From assembly GCA_949298575.1 (NCBI GenBank), contig CASFXH010000019.1, positions 469 to 57,456 on the forward strand: a DNA stretch of 56,988 nucleotides, given 5' to 3'. This document shows, in pieces, positions 32,597 through 41,611 of the stretch (the first letter of the stretch is position 1; every line of letters begins with the position of its first letter). The position numbers and the translations under genes are program-made. Below the pieces are notes generated by a model. It was not told the origin of the DNA, made no database searches, and saw only the letters and a program-made list of their open reading frames with translations. Origin of the DNA: an uncultured Parabacteroides sp. (GTDB lineage: Bacteria > Bacteroidota > Bacteroidia > Bacteroidales > Tannerellaceae).

Positions 32597-33805
32597 TCAA
32601 GAACAACGCAACGAACGGCCCAAGCGCAAAATGGTCGTACGAGTGATCCCATTCAACTCACATAGTTTCTTGACCGTCGTTCCATACTTCAAGGCAATTC
32701 CCCCAAGCGTATCTCCCGATTGGATCCGATGATAAACCGGCTTCGCGTCAGCGGTTTCCACCGTATTTGAAACATTGGTCGATGGTGTTACGGTTTGCTT
32801 CTCCACCTTCGCCTTTTGCTTACCACCCGTATTAGGCGTAGCGGCAGAGACCTCTACACCGGCATTGCAACGAATCGCTTGGCCAATCCGCAAAATGGAA
32901 GTCGTCTTCAACCCATTCAGACGGCACAACTCTCCTACCGTTGTTCCATAACGACGAGCGATCTTTCCAAGCGTATCCCCCGACTTCACCCGGTGATAGA
33001 CCACCTTCGTATCGGATGACACATAAATATTGCTCTTCCGGCCATTGATCTTCACGTTATGGAACACGTAAGTATCTTTATGTGGAACTTCATTCTCAAA
33101 ATCAATCAAGTCTTGAGGATTCAGGGCCTGTCCCAAGAAACGAGTCTCAAAATGCAGGTGTGAACCCGTGGAACGCCCCGTATTGCCACCCAACGCGATC
33201 GGCTGACCACCTCGGACGATCTCATTCTCGTTCACCAAGAATTTAGACAAATGACCATAAATCGTTTCCAAGCCGTTCGGGTGACGGATCACCAAATAAT
33301 AGCCATATCCTCGCCGCTCATATTTCCGGATACGGACTTTCCCATCAAACGCCGCATAGATCGTATCACCTATCTGGACTTTCAAGTCGATCCCCTTGTG
33401 CATCCGCCGCCGACGCGGGCCGTATTTGGAAGTTACCCGGGTCATTGAGTCTAACGGGAAAACGAACGCGGAACAATCGATCACGCACGAATCCGGATAA
33501 TCCACTTTCATTCCCCGGAAAGGATCTACCCAATCGTTCGCCCAATGCGAACCATACAATTCATCGGCCGGGAACATTAAATTCTCACGAGCTTCCAACT
33601 CTGCCCGCTCGTTAATGACGGCCAATTTCTCTAGGATCAGCTCCTTTTTAAAGCCTACACGATCAGCCATCAGTTCCGATACACGCTCATTCATGATTTG
33701 ATGTGAGCCTTCATTGGGGTTTTCTATGGGAGCCTCTTCCTGCCCTTTGACGGAAGAAACAAGAAGAAGTGAGCAGCAAACGCTTAATAATGTTCTTACG
33801 ATCAT
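32597..33805 (-). CDS. M23 peptidoglycan endopeptidase with two LysM domains
   Basis: A protein of 402 residues from the ATG at 33805, which begins the signal peptide MIVRTLLSVCCSLLLVSSV; the open frame continues 23 codons upstream without an export signal. The M23 metallopeptidase domain (about 115-240) has zinc ligands His136 and Asp140 in HKGIDL and the His216-x-His218 motif in SHLHFE. Two C-terminal LysM modules (about 269-313 and 356-402, each beginning VYHR.QSGDTLG-like) bind peptidoglycan. It is a cell-wall hydrolase of the NlpD/EnvC type for wall remodelling or daughter-cell separation. It is the first gene of the six-gene minus-strand operon. All residues of the zinc site are present, so it is probably active. 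Confidence 0.93.
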   Translation of the reverse strand: MIVRTLLSVCCSLLLVSSVKGQEEAPIENPNEGSHQIMNERVSELMADRVGFKKELILEKLAVINERAELEARENLMFPADELYGSHWANDWVDPFRGMKVDYPDSCVIDCSAFVFPLDSMTRVTSKYGPRRRRMHKGIDLKVQIGDTIYAAFDGKVRIRKYERRGYGYYLVIRHPNGLETIYGHLSKFLVNENEIVRGGQPIALGGNTGRSTGSHLHFETRFLGQALNPQDLIDFENEVPHKDTYVFHNVKINGRKSNIYVSSDTKVVYHRVKSGDTLGKIARRYGTTVGELCRLNGLKTTSILRIGQAIRCNAGVEVSAATPNTGGKQKAKVEKQTVTPSTNVSNTVETADAKPVYHRIQSGDTLGGIALKYGTTVKKLCELNGITRTTILRLGRSLRCS

Positions 33806-34018
33806 TTGTCTGATGAATATATTAATCCTTGATAAATCCGTTAATTCGTACCTGTTCGCCAGAAGTTTTTTCACAGGACGGTCAAAGGTCGGAAATATGA
33901 TTTATCGGGCAAAGCCTATTAACGAAATTTTTCCCTACAGACAGGGGCGAAGCACAACAATTGTTTACATAAATCTTTATAAAACAAATTGATAAGTCAA
34001 AATATGTTTTACAACATA

Positions 34019-36121
34019 TCAGCTGATTCGGGCCCAATCTATCCGCTTCTTGAACAAAATACTTAACCGTTCATTCAATATCCGATGGGGTTCGGACAAT
34101 AATTCGGGATCCTCATCCAAGATCGCCAGAGCCAAATCACGTGCGTATTGCAAAATCTGCCCATCCGTAGCCAAATTAGCGATCTTCAAATCGACTCCTT
34201 CTCCACTCTGCCTCGTGCCTTCCAAATCTCCATGTCCTCGCAAACGAAGATCCGCTTCCGCGATCTCAAATCCATTATTGCTGCTGACCATGATCTCCAA
34301 TCGTTTTCGAGTGTCCGAGCTCAATTTATAAGAAGAGATCAAAATGCAATAAGACTGCTCCGCGCCCCGCCCGACACGACCTCGAAGCTGATGAAGCTGC
34401 GATAATCCAAACCGCTCCGCGCTCTCGATGACCATGACCGACGCGTTCGGCACGTTAACGCCTACCTCTATTACGGTCGTCGCCAACAAGATCTGAGCTT
34501 CACCAGAAACGAATCGTCGCATTTCCTCCTCCTTTTCGGAAGCCTTCATCCGTCCATGCACCATGCAAACTTGATATTCGGGAAACACAGCCTTGAACGT
34601 CTCAAAGCCGGCCTCTAGATCCTTGTAATCCAATTTCTCACTTCCTTCTATCAAAGGATAAACCACATAAACCTGCCGCCCTTTTCCGATCTCTTGGCGT
34701 AAAAACGCGTAAAGTTCCGCTTTCTTGGTGTCATAACGATGCAGGGTCTTGACTGGTTTACGTCCGGGAGGCAACTCATCGATGACAGAAACGTCAAGAT
34801 CCCCATAGAGCGTCATGGCCAACGTTCGGGGAATGGGCGTGGCGGTCATCACCAGCACATGGGGAAGGACCGGATTCTTCACCCAAAGCCGAGCGCGTTG
34901 CTCCACACCAAAACGATGTTGCTCATCGATAATCGCCAATCCCAAAGAAGCGAAATTAACGGTATCCTCAATCAAGGCGTGCGTACCAATCACGATTTGG
35001 ATATCCCCACTCGCTATCCCGGGTAAAATCCGTTCCCGTTCCTTCTTACGGGTTGATCCCGTCAAAAGCTCGACTTTCACGTCCATTCCTTTCAAGAATT
35101 CCCGAATCGTGGCGTAATGTTGAGTCGCCAAAATCTCTGTCGGCGCCATTAAGCAAGCTTGGCAATGATTGTCGAGCGCCAAAAGCATCAATAGGAGCGC
35201 GACCAAAGTTTTCCCGCTCCCCACGTCGCCCTGCAGCAACCGGTTCATCTGTCGCCCACTGCCCATATCGGCCCGCATCTCACGGATCACTCGCTTTTGG
35301 GCGTTGGTCAACTCAAAAGGCAAATATTTTTTATAAAACGTATTGAAATAATCCCCCACACGGGAAAACAGGATTCCTCGGTATTTCCGCTTCCGGTCGG
35401 ACGCGGTCCGAAGCATCCGAAGTTGGATATAGAACAATTCCTCAAATTTCAAACGCCGACGGGCCTCTTCCATATGACGGATATCCGACGGGAAATGAAT
35501 ATGTCGTATCGCCTCGGAACGAGAGACCAAGCCTGTCTTCGCCAACACGTCCGGCGATAGCGTCTCGTCCAGATGCCATTTCAGGGAAGAGAGAAGCGTA
35601 TATTGCAAATTCTGGATCGTTCGCGAGTTCAGGAAGGCACGCTTCATTTTGGCCGTCGTATTATAATAAGGTACCAAACCACTCGCGAGCTGTCCCGCTT
35701 GCTCCGGGTCATCCAGCTCGGGATGCGGGATATTATATTGGTGATTGAAAACGACCGGCTTGCCAAAAACCAAATATTCCGTATTCAATTTATAACGCCC
35801 TTCCACGGACGACAAGCCTTTAAACCAAACCAAATCCACTTCGCCCGTCCCATCCGTAAATCTGGCCACCAGCCGTTTTCCCGAGCCTTCGCCCAATGTC
35901 TCGAATCGGAGAATCCGCCCGCGCAATTGAATATAAGGCATATTCTCCGTCAAATCGGAAACGCGGTAGATTTGGCTACGGTCCAAATATTTATACGGGA
36001 AATAGTGCAACAGGTCACTATAAGAAACAATCCCCAGCTCCTGTTTCAACAACTCCGCCCTTCGGGGACCTACCCCCGGCAAATAAACGATCGACCGATC
36101 TTCCAACTCCAAACCCGCCAT
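34019..36121 (-). CDS. recG: ATP-dependent DNA helicase RecG
   Basis: A 700-residue RecG that remodels stalled forks and Holliday junctions. The N-terminal wedge/OB fold is at about 1-190. Helicase core motifs include Walker A GDVGSGKT at 298-305, the DEQH box at 399-402 and MTATPIPRT at about 430. The C-terminal helicase motif has QLRGRVGRG. The length is slightly above the common 680-690. It starts 13 bp after the ispD stop and is the last gene of the xseB-ispD-recG unit. Confidence 0.97.
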   Translation of the reverse strand: MAGLELEDRSIVYLPGVGPRRAELLKQELGIVSYSDLLHYFPYKYLDRSQIYRVSDLTENMPYIQLRGRILRFETLGEGSGKRLVARFTDGTGEVDLVWFKGLSSVEGRYKLNTEYLVFGKPVVFNHQYNIPHPELDDPEQAGQLASGLVPYYNTTAKMKRAFLNSRTIQNLQYTLLSSLKWHLDETLSPDVLAKTGLVSRSEAIRHIHFPSDIRHMEEARRRLKFEELFYIQLRMLRTASDRKRKYRGILFSRVGDYFNTFYKKYLPFELTNAQKRVIREMRADMGSGRQMNRLLQGDVGSGKTLVALLLMLLALDNHCQACLMAPTEILATQHYATIREFLKGMDVKVELLTGSTRKKERERILPGIASGDIQIVIGTHALIEDTVNFASLGLAIIDEQHRFGVEQRARLWVKNPVLPHVLVMTATPIPRTLAMTLYGDLDVSVIDELPPGRKPVKTLHRYDTKKAELYAFLRQEIGKGRQVYVVYPLIEGSEKLDYKDLEAGFETFKAVFPEYQVCMVHGRMKASEKEEEMRRFVSGEAQILLATTVIEVGVNVPNASVMVIESAERFGLSQLHQLRGRVGRGAEQSYCILISSYKLSSDTRKRLEIMVSSNNGFEIAEADLRLRGHGDLEGTRQSGEGVDLKIANLATDGQILQYARDLALAILDEDPELLSEPHRILNERLSILFKKRIDWARIS

Positions 36122-36134
36122 TCCAATATACTTT

Positions 36135-36818
36135 TTAGCGCTCCTCGAGCAAGGCTCGCGCGATCAATAAATCAACTGGGGTCGTAATCTTGATATTCTG
36201 GCGAGAGCCGGAGACTTGAGCCACCTGTACGCCAAGCGCCTCGACCACGGAAGCGTCGTCGGTGAACTTTCCTGAATAAGGTTGCTCATATGCTCGCCTC
36301 AACAGATCGAGGTCGAACACCTGAGGAGTCTGGACCGCCAAGAATCGCCCCCGGTCGGCCGTTCGGGAACGCGAGCCATCCATTTGCTCACGAATCGTAT
36401 CCACCAGTGGCACCACGGGCACTGCCGCCCCAGAGCGAGCCGCTTCCTCGAAACAAGAGTCGATCAATGCTTTGCCAACGAAAGGGCGCACGCCATCATG
36501 AATCGCCACAAGCGCTTTTGCCTCCTGAGGAATACTCCTTAAGCCCTCCCGTACGGAATGAAAACGCGTCTCGCCTCCTTTCACGAGCTGGTGTGGAATC
36601 CGACATCCGTATTCGTCCAGCAAACGCTTCCACAGTTCGATATAAGCTTCCGGCAAAACCAACACCAAACGAGCCGAAGGATCCCATTGGTAAAACGCCT
36701 CCAACGTATGTTGCAAAATCATCTTGCCCGCGATCGGAAGGAATTGTTTCGGCTTATCCGCGCCGACACGTGTTCCCTTGCCTCCCGCCACGATGATTAC
36801 ATAGCGCTCGCCTATCAC
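36135..36818 (-). CDS. ispD: 2-C-methyl-D-erythritol 4-phosphate cytidylyltransferase
   Basis: A 227-residue IspD that joins CTP and MEP to make CDP-methylerythritol in the non-mevalonate isoprenoid pathway. The nucleotide-binding motif AGGKGTR is at 11-17, followed by KPKQFL at 22-27. A second conserved motif, VAIHDGVRPF, is near 103-112. The start is GTG at 36818, overlapping the xseB TGA as GTGA, a translational-coupling junction; no ATG lies near. The gene order xseB-ispD-recG suggests one transcript. Confidence 0.95.
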   Translation of the reverse strand: MIGERYVIIVAGGKGTRVGADKPKQFLPIAGKMILQHTLEAFYQWDPSARLVLVLPEAYIELWKRLLDEYGCRIPHQLVKGGETRFHSVREGLRSIPQEAKALVAIHDGVRPFVGKALIDSCFEEAARSGAAVPVVPLVDTIREQMDGSRSRTADRGRFLAVQTPQVFDLDLLRRAYEQPYSGKFTDDASVVEALGVQVAQVSGSRQNIKITTPVDLLIARALLEER

Positions 36819-37039
36819 TCGGCCTCCTCCTCGATTTGCTTTGGCAACATTTCCTCAAATGCTTTTCGCACGTCCCCATCAATTTTCAGCAATTTATCGT
36901 TGCAAAGGCGCGACAAGCGCATCGCCTCTTTGACCCGATCCGACAGGAGATCCACGTCCAAATCCCCTCGCTCTATTTCGTCCACGATCTCTCGTATGCG
37001 CATAACAGCCTCACCGTATGTCATTTGTTTTTTTCCCAT
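36815..37039 (-). CDS. xseB: Exodeoxyribonuclease VII small subunit
   Basis: A 74-residue, highly helical, charged protein of the XseB family (TYGEAVMRIREIVDEIERGDLDVDLLSDRVKEA pattern), which partners the XseA large subunit to degrade single-stranded DNA. The length matches the family (70-80). The xseA gene is not present in this window. It is the first gene of the xseB-ispD-recG unit, with TATATTCGCC 43 bp upstream. It ends by overlapping ispD by four bases. Confidence 0.92.
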   Translation of the reverse strand: MGKKQMTYGEAVMRIREIVDEIERGDLDVDLLSDRVKEAMRLSRLCNDKLLKIDGDVRKAFEEMLPKQIEEEAE

Positions 37040-37082
37040 CGTCTCAATTCTTTTTTTCGTAAAACACTTTCTTTGATTTACG

Positions 37083-37092
37083 GGCGAATATA
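37083..37092 (-). promoter_or_regulatory. Promoter -7-like element TATATTCGCC for xseB-ispD-recG
   Basis: On the minus strand TATATTCGCC lies 43 bases before the xseB ATG. It is a one-base variant of the recurring TAnnTTCGCG element. Confidence 0.5.
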
Positions 37093-37190
37093 GTGGTTAT
37101 TTTCCAACCATCCTAAATTTATCGTGCTTCGATATAAATCAGGGCATGGAAAATTGCCTGTTATCCGTTGTATGCTTGATCGCGAAAACC

Positions 37191-37390
37191 CATTTACCAC
37201 GGTAAATGAGGGTAGCACGAGGCGAGAAGCCCCATTTACCACGGTAAATGAGAGTAGCACGAGGTGAGAAGCCCCATTTACCACGGTAAATGAGGGTAGC
37301 ACGAGGCGAGAAGGCCCGTTTACCGCGGTAAATGAGGGTAGCACGGGGTGGAGAAGGCCATTTGTCCCGGTAAATGGCCTTTCGCGAGCC
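37191..37390. repeat. 42-bp tandem array with CATTTACCGCGGTAAATG palindromes
   Basis: Repeat units with an 18-bp palindrome core, CATTTACC(A/G)CGGTAAATG, at 37191, 37233 and 37275 (period 42), then variants at about 37317 (GTTTACCGCGGTAAATG) and at 37359. The linkers read AGGGTAGCACGAGGCGAGAAG or similar. The array, like the other 42-bp arrays, is open in one frame (37078-37344, minus) only because of the period and is not a gene. Confidence 0.9.
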
Positions 37391-37394
37391 TCAA

Positions 37395-37590
37395 AAATAG
37401 CGTTTACCGAAGGAAACGCTATTAAAACGATTGGGAAATGACGTTTACCGCAAAAAATAACATTCGAAAATTTTACGAAATAGCGTTTACCGAATTAAAT
37501 GCTATTTTCATGATTAACTAATAGCGTTTACCGCGTTAAATGCTATTTTTCAAGTTGAGGAACTCCCATTTACCGCGGTAAACGAAGTGA
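37395..37590. repeat. Diverged palindrome hairpins following the 42-bp array
   Basis: Hairpins of the same TTTACC...GGTAAA theme but extended or degenerate: AATAGCGTTTACCG paired with AAACGCTATT at 37397-37424, a related one at 37481-37507, another at 37521-37547 (AGCGTTTACCGCGTTAAATG), and a last CCATTTACCGCGGTAAACG at 37566-37584. Spacing is irregular. The stretch looks like an older, decaying part of the array. Confidence 0.7.
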
Positions 37591-37611
37591 AAGAGAAAAA
37601 GAAAGGAATGT

Positions 37612-37643
37612 CCCCCGGTCTTCACCGGTCCGACATCCCTTTC
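37612..37643. terminator. Hairpin after the Gfo/Idh oxidoreductase gene
   Basis: A stem AAAGGaATGTC / GACATcCCTTT with an inner CCGGT-CTTC-ACCGG hairpin lies 29 bp after the stop of the minus-strand oxidoreductase. On that strand it is followed by a T-rich run (CTTTTTCTCTTTC-type). Confidence 0.75.
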
Positions 37644-37671
37644 CTTATATAATAAAAGATGAAATGGTATC

Positions 37672-38754
37672 TTAGATTTTCTTCCGATGGTGCAAAAGGC
37701 CGTAGCCGTTTGTCATGTTCCGGCGGCGCTCACGGATTTGCTCAAGCGTCTCCAAGTCACCTATCGCCGGCATCTCGTGCGTTTTCGCGTCTTGCAAGAA
37801 ACGCCAAGCGTATTCCGAAGCCGTAGCGGCATCGCGAGCTGTCGGCAACCGCTTGTCAAGTTTTCCTTCTGAAATGGAGTTCGCGAATCGCTCGCAAAGA
37901 CGGTCAATGTTTTTCCCTCCATAAGGTTTCTCGATTGAATCCGTGACCGTAACTCCCCGAAGTTCCACTTTCGCGGTCTTGAAATCGTGTGTCATCCGAG
38001 CGATTCCCTTCGTTCCGATCAGATCAACATAGGAGTTATGCGTTTGATCCTTTGAAAGCTGGCCGTAGACAAAACCTTGCGTAATATCGAATACGATCCC
38101 GTTCTCGAAAGTTCCATGGCATTGAAGCCACCAAGGTTCCGGCCAATTCCACATCCGCAGCGCTTGCGCGTGCCAGGTTTTATACTCACACTCCGCGTAC
38201 CACCGGGCAATATCCACATAATGCATTCCGCAATCGTGGAAGGCGGGCCCTTCGTATTCATGCCCTTCCCCTGGCGCCAATCCTGGCGTCATGTGGCAAA
38301 TCCGGATGATCGCGAGTTCGCCAATCTCTCCACTTTCTATAAATTCCTTGAGGGTGTTATGGTACCAAGAATTCCGCAAATAAAGATTAACAGTCGCGAG
38401 TTTCCCCGAATTCTCAATCAGTTGGACGGCCTTCCACTCCCTTTCAACCGTATCGGCGATAGGCTTTTCCGAGATGACGTGTTTCCCCGCGGCGACCGCT
38501 TTCTCGATCTGCTCCAGTCGGAAGTTCGCTAGCGTGAAAAGTCCTACAACCTCGACCTTCGGATCGTTGAACACGATTTGCTCGTCCGCTACAACTTTAG
38601 AATTAGGAGAGAGTTTCTTCGCGTATTCCCTCGCTTCTGGGTCTATGTCGCAAATATACGCGACTTCCCAGTTTTCATTTTTCAACATTTCGTCCAAATA
38701 GAAGCCTCCCATTCGTCCGAAACCGATAATACCTGCTGTTATTTTATGTTTCAT
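37672..38754 (-). CDS. Gfo/Idh/MocA-family oxidoreductase
   Basis: A protein of 360 residues from the ATG at 38754 (MKHKITAGIIGFGRMGG); the open frame extends 91 codons further upstream but without coding character. The N-terminal Rossmann fold has GIIGFGRMG (8-16) and the family's EKPIADTVEREW motif, in which Lys of EKP is the usual catalytic or NAD-contact residue (near 95). A GFO_IDH_MocA C-terminal domain follows. The enzyme is probably an NAD(P)-dependent dehydrogenase of a sugar or inositol derivative; the substrate is unknown. It is preceded by TATTTTTG about 25 bp upstream and is apparently monocistronic. Confidence 0.92.
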   Translation of the reverse strand: MKHKITAGIIGFGRMGGFYLDEMLKNENWEVAYICDIDPEAREYAKKLSPNSKVVADEQIVFNDPKVEVVGLFTLANFRLEQIEKAVAAGKHVISEKPIADTVEREWKAVQLIENSGKLATVNLYLRNSWYHNTLKEFIESGEIGELAIIRICHMTPGLAPGEGHEYEGPAFHDCGMHYVDIARWYAECEYKTWHAQALRMWNWPEPWWLQCHGTFENGIVFDITQGFVYGQLSKDQTHNSYVDLIGTKGIARMTHDFKTAKVELRGVTVTDSIEKPYGGKNIDRLCERFANSISEGKLDKRLPTARDAATASEYAWRFLQDAKTHEMPAIGDLETLEQIRERRRNMTNGYGLLHHRKKI

Positions 38755-38779
38755 GGATCTGTTTTTAGAAGATTGCGTA

Positions 38780-38787
38780 CAAAAATA
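38780..38787 (-). promoter_or_regulatory. Promoter -7 element TATTTTTG for the Gfo/Idh gene
   Basis: TATTTTTG matches the classical Bacteroidota -7 consensus TAnnTTTG on the minus strand, 25 bases before the ATG. Confidence 0.6.
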
Positions 38788-38909
38788 GTTAGAAACAAGA
38801 AGAATTTTGTCCAATTTTGTGTTAACAAGATTCCCTGAATTCGTAATTATAAAGAAAAGTTGACCTTGATCACCTCCTTTCCTCCCCAAAAGGTTCTCGT
38901 CAGGACCAC

Positions 38910-40022
38910 TCAGTCCCCACCGACATGGAAACCCAACGCGTGAAGTTGTCGCCATTCCCGCCCCGTTTGGCCGACGACTTGATAGGCCCGGGGCTCGCGT
39001 GGATGGTCGTAGTTCGCCCGGAACCATTCGAAGCGTTCAGGCGCGAGACGCAAGGCTTGATCCACCCGCGAGGGGTCGAACGTGCGCAACACCGCCCGCT
39101 CCAAACGATGGTCCGGGAAAGCGCGAAGATCGATCACGGGATCGGCGAGAGCTGGCGGCATGATTTGGTCGAGCGCGAGATCGAACCCAAAGAAATCACG
39201 TAACGCCAAAAGACAAGCGCGTGTCCCGTTCGCTTTCCCATCCGCCGAGAAGCCAGCGATATGCGGCGTCGCTATCGCCGTTTCAGCCAACAATTCTCGA
39301 GAGATATTCGGTTCGTTTTCCCAACAATCAATGATCAATTCACTCACCCGGCCGGTCCGTTTCGCTTCCAGCAAGGCCGCCGTATCCATCACCGCGCCCC
39401 GACAGCTATTGACGAACCACGGCTTCCGGCGCAAATGCCCCATAAAATCCGCGCCGGCCAAATGATAGGTCGCGTAAGGCTCTTCACGTGTTAAAGGGAC
39501 ATGAAACGTAATGATATCGGCTTCCTCCGCGATCGTTTCGAGTGAGACAAAATCCTCCGTGCCCTCTCGCGCCGCTCTCGGCGGATCGTTCCGCAAAACC
39601 CGCATTCCCCACGCCTCGGCATAACGGGCCACGATCGAACCGACATGGCCGACCCCGACGATACCCAGCGTCTTTCCCGCCAAAGCCTCTCCTCGCCGCA
39701 AGGCCACAGCGACTAAAGACGCCAAGACGTATTGCCCTACCGAAGCCGCGTTGCATCCCGGCGCGTTACGCCAAACGATTCCCGCCTCGTCGCAAAATCG
39801 CGTATCGATATGATCAAAGCCTATTGTCGCCGTAGTGATCAATCGAACCCGACTGCCTTCCAAAAGCTGACGAGTACATTTATCCACACTTCTCACGATT
39901 AACGCGTCCGCGTCACGCACGGCCTCCGGCGTGAAGTTGCCCGCGTCCAGATACACGACCTCCGCGAAAGGCTCAAGCACCCCTTTCAGGAAAGGGACTG
40001 TCTTATCCGCTACGATTTTCAT
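38910..40022 (-). CDS. pdxB: 4-phosphoerythronate dehydrogenase
   Basis: A 370-residue D-2-hydroxyacid dehydrogenase of the PdxB branch, which oxidises 4-phosphoerythronate in the DXP-independent pyridoxal phosphate pathway. The NAD-binding motif GIVGVGHVGS is at 120-129. ATIGFDHIDT is at about 65-74. The catalytic loop SCRGAVMDTAALLEA and the terminal His region (TPHIAGFSADGK) are present. A C-terminal PdxB-type dimerisation extension follows. It is divergent from the GNAT gene; its promoter TATCTTTG is about 28 bp upstream of the ATG. Confidence 0.95.
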   Translation of the reverse strand: MKIVADKTVPFLKGVLEPFAEVVYLDAGNFTPEAVRDADALIVRSVDKCTRQLLEGSRVRLITTATIGFDHIDTRFCDEAGIVWRNAPGCNAASVGQYVLASLVAVALRRGEALAGKTLGIVGVGHVGSIVARYAEAWGMRVLRNDPPRAAREGTEDFVSLETIAEEADIITFHVPLTREEPYATYHLAGADFMGHLRRKPWFVNSCRGAVMDTAALLEAKRTGRVSELIIDCWENEPNISRELLAETAIATPHIAGFSADGKANGTRACLLALRDFFGFDLALDQIMPPALADPVIDLRAFPDHRLERAVLRTFDPSRVDQALRLAPERFEWFRANYDHPREPRAYQVVGQTGREWRQLHALGFHVGGD

Positions 40023-40050
40023 CCGTTCTTAATCTTTTAAAATGACCCAC

Positions 40051-40058
40051 CAAAGATA
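40051..40058 (-). promoter_or_regulatory. Promoter -7 element TATCTTTG for pdxB
   Basis: TATCTTTG matches TAnnTTTG on the minus strand, 28 bases before the pdxB ATG. It lies 18 bp from the opposite-facing element at 40076. Confidence 0.65.
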
Positions 40059-40075
40059 CGGATAATTAATTTTTG

Positions 40076-40085
40076 TAGCTTCGCG
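40076..40085 (+). promoter_or_regulatory. Promoter -7-like element TAGCTTCGCG for the GNAT gene
   Basis: TAGCTTCGCG matches the recurring TAnnTTCGCG pattern and lies 37 bases before the GNAT ATG. Confidence 0.55.
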
Positions 40086-40122
40086 CCGGAATCATAAAAT
40101 CAATAAGGAAAAAATTAGCACT

Positions 40123-40629
40123 ATGAGAATACGCCCATCACGTCCCGCGGACCTTCCCGCCCTCATGCGTCTCTACGATCATGCCCGCCAATTCATGCGC
40201 GAGCACGGAAATGGCGGACAATGGATCAACGGCTACCCTTCAGAAGAATTGATCGCGAGCGAAATCGCCAAAGGACACAGTTTCGCCTGCGAAGACGACG
40301 AAGGCGAGATCGTCGGGACCTTCTGCTACATCGAAGGCGTCGACCCCACTTACCTGAAAATCGAGGACGGCCAATGGCTCAACGACGAGCCCTACGCGAC
40401 GATCCACCGCATGGCCTCGTCGGGCAAGACAAAGGGCGTGGCCGACGCTTGCTTCCAATGGAGCTTCCGCCATTGCCGCAACATTCGCGTCGACACGCAT
40501 CGCGACAACCTCGTGATGCAAAACATCGCCCATAAATTAGGTTTTACCCGTTGCGGCATTATCCACATCGCGGACGGAAGCCCTCGCATCGCCTATCAAC
40601 GAGTCGGAAATGAACCGATAAATGAATGA
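40123..40629 (+). CDS. GNAT-family N-acetyltransferase
   Basis: A 168-residue protein of the GNAT fold. The N-terminal MRIRPSRPADLPALMRLYDHAR motif, an acidic central strand (EDDEGEIVGTFCYIEG), and the C-terminal RVDTHRDNLVMQNIAHKLGFTRCGIIH segment with the usual Asn and Leu-Gly-Phe residues are all seen. It transfers an acetyl group from acetyl-CoA to an unidentified amine. It lies between the divergent pdxB gene and ribF, which has its own promoter-like element, so it is probably monocistronic. Confidence 0.9.
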   Translation: MRIRPSRPADLPALMRLYDHARQFMREHGNGGQWINGYPSEELIASEIAKGHSFACEDDEGEIVGTFCYIEGVDPTYLKIEDGQWLNDEPYATIHRMASSGKTKGVADACFQWSFRHCRNIRVDTHRDNLVMQNIAHKLGFTRCGIIHIADGSPRIAYQRVGNEPINE

Positions 40630-40647
40630 GATTCGCAAATAAAACCG

Positions 40648-40657
40648 TAATTTCGCG
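40648..40657 (+). promoter_or_regulatory. Promoter -7-like element TAATTTCGCG for ribF
   Basis: TAATTTCGCG lies 26 bases before the ribF ATG, and an AAGGA ribosome-binding sequence lies between (40671-40675). Confidence 0.6.
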
Positions 40658-40683
40658 CCAGATCAAGCAAGAAGGATATAAAC

Positions 40684-41607
40684 ATGATTGTAGTAAGAGA
40701 CGCGAAAAAACTGGAGGGGAAACCGCTGGTCGCCACGATCGGATTTTTTGACGGTGTTCACGTAGGGCATCGCTTCCTCATCGACGAGATGAAGCGTATC
40801 GCCAAAGAGAAAGGTTTGTCGAGCGCGGTCATTACCTTCCCGGAACATCCGAGGGCCATTTTGCAAGCGGATTACCAACCGCAATTGCTCAACGCCTTTG
40901 AGGAAAAGATCCTGCACCTCTCCTCGACGGGATTGGATTATTGCGTCGTCATCGACTTTACGACCCAGCTCTCACGCTTGTCCGCCGAGACATTCATCAA
41001 AGATATTTTATCGGAGAAGCTTCATGTCCAAACCCTCTTGATCGGGTACGACCATCGCTTCGGGCATAACCGCTCGGAAAGTTTCGACGATTACAAACGG
41101 TATGGAGACGCGTGCGGGATGGAAGTGCTCCAAGAACCTTCCTATACCGAGAACGGCAAGTCGATCAGTTCCTCGTGGATCCGCAAGCATATTCTCGCGG
41201 GCGACATGGAAGAAGCGACTCGCCTGTTGACTTATCCTTACACCCTGAAAGGCCATATCGTCAAAGGGCACCAGCTTGGGCGGACCTTGGGCTTCCCGAC
41301 CGCCAATCTCCAAATCGACCAGCCCGCGAAGATCATTCCCGCGGCTGGCGTCTACGCGGTTCTTGTCCATTTAAATAAAAAGGTATATAAGGGAATGCTC
41401 TGTATCGGTGACCGGCCGACCGTGCAAAACGGAGACGACGTGACGGTCGAGGTCAATCTTTTAGACTTCGAGGGCGACCTTTACAACAGGAGCGTCCGCG
41501 TCGCCTTCCTCCATCGTTTTCGCGACAACATCCGATTCAACTCTTTAGACGAGCTGAAAGCGCAACTGGAAAAAGACAAACAAACAGTCATCAACTTATT
41601 GGCATAA
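40684..41607 (+). CDS. ribF: Bifunctional riboflavin kinase / FMN adenylyltransferase
   Basis: A 307-residue enzyme that makes FMN, then FAD, from riboflavin. The N-terminal FAD-synthetase domain has TIGFFDGVHVGH (18-29) and ISSSWIRKHIL near 155-165. The C-terminal riboflavin-kinase domain starts at about 188 with GHQLGRTLGFPTANL, the conserved PTAN motif. The length is typical. A good SD (AAGGA) precedes the ATG at 40684. The M20 deacetylase gene begins four bases after its stop, and the flippase gene follows, so ribF-M20-flippase may be co-transcribed. Confidence 0.96.
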   Translation: MIVVRDAKKLEGKPLVATIGFFDGVHVGHRFLIDEMKRIAKEKGLSSAVITFPEHPRAILQADYQPQLLNAFEEKILHLSSTGLDYCVVIDFTTQLSRLSAETFIKDILSEKLHVQTLLIGYDHRFGHNRSESFDDYKRYGDACGMEVLQEPSYTENGKSISSSWIRKHILAGDMEEATRLLTYPYTLKGHIVKGHQLGRTLGFPTANLQIDQPAKIIPAAGVYAVLVHLNKKVYKGMLCIGDRPTVQNGDDVTVEVNLLDFEGDLYNRSVRVAFLHRFRDNIRFNSLDELKAQLEKDKQTVINLLA

Positions 41608-41611
41608 TCTT

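Noticed and set aside
37078-37344. A repeat-rich protein on the minus strand
   Set aside because: It is the 42-bp palindrome array read in one frame; there is no ribosome site and the neighbouring genes are unaffected.
38755-39027. N-terminal extension of the Gfo/Idh oxidoreductase
   Set aside because: It has no coding character, overlaps the end of pdxB and the promoter element, and the Rossmann motif begins properly at the ATG at 38754.
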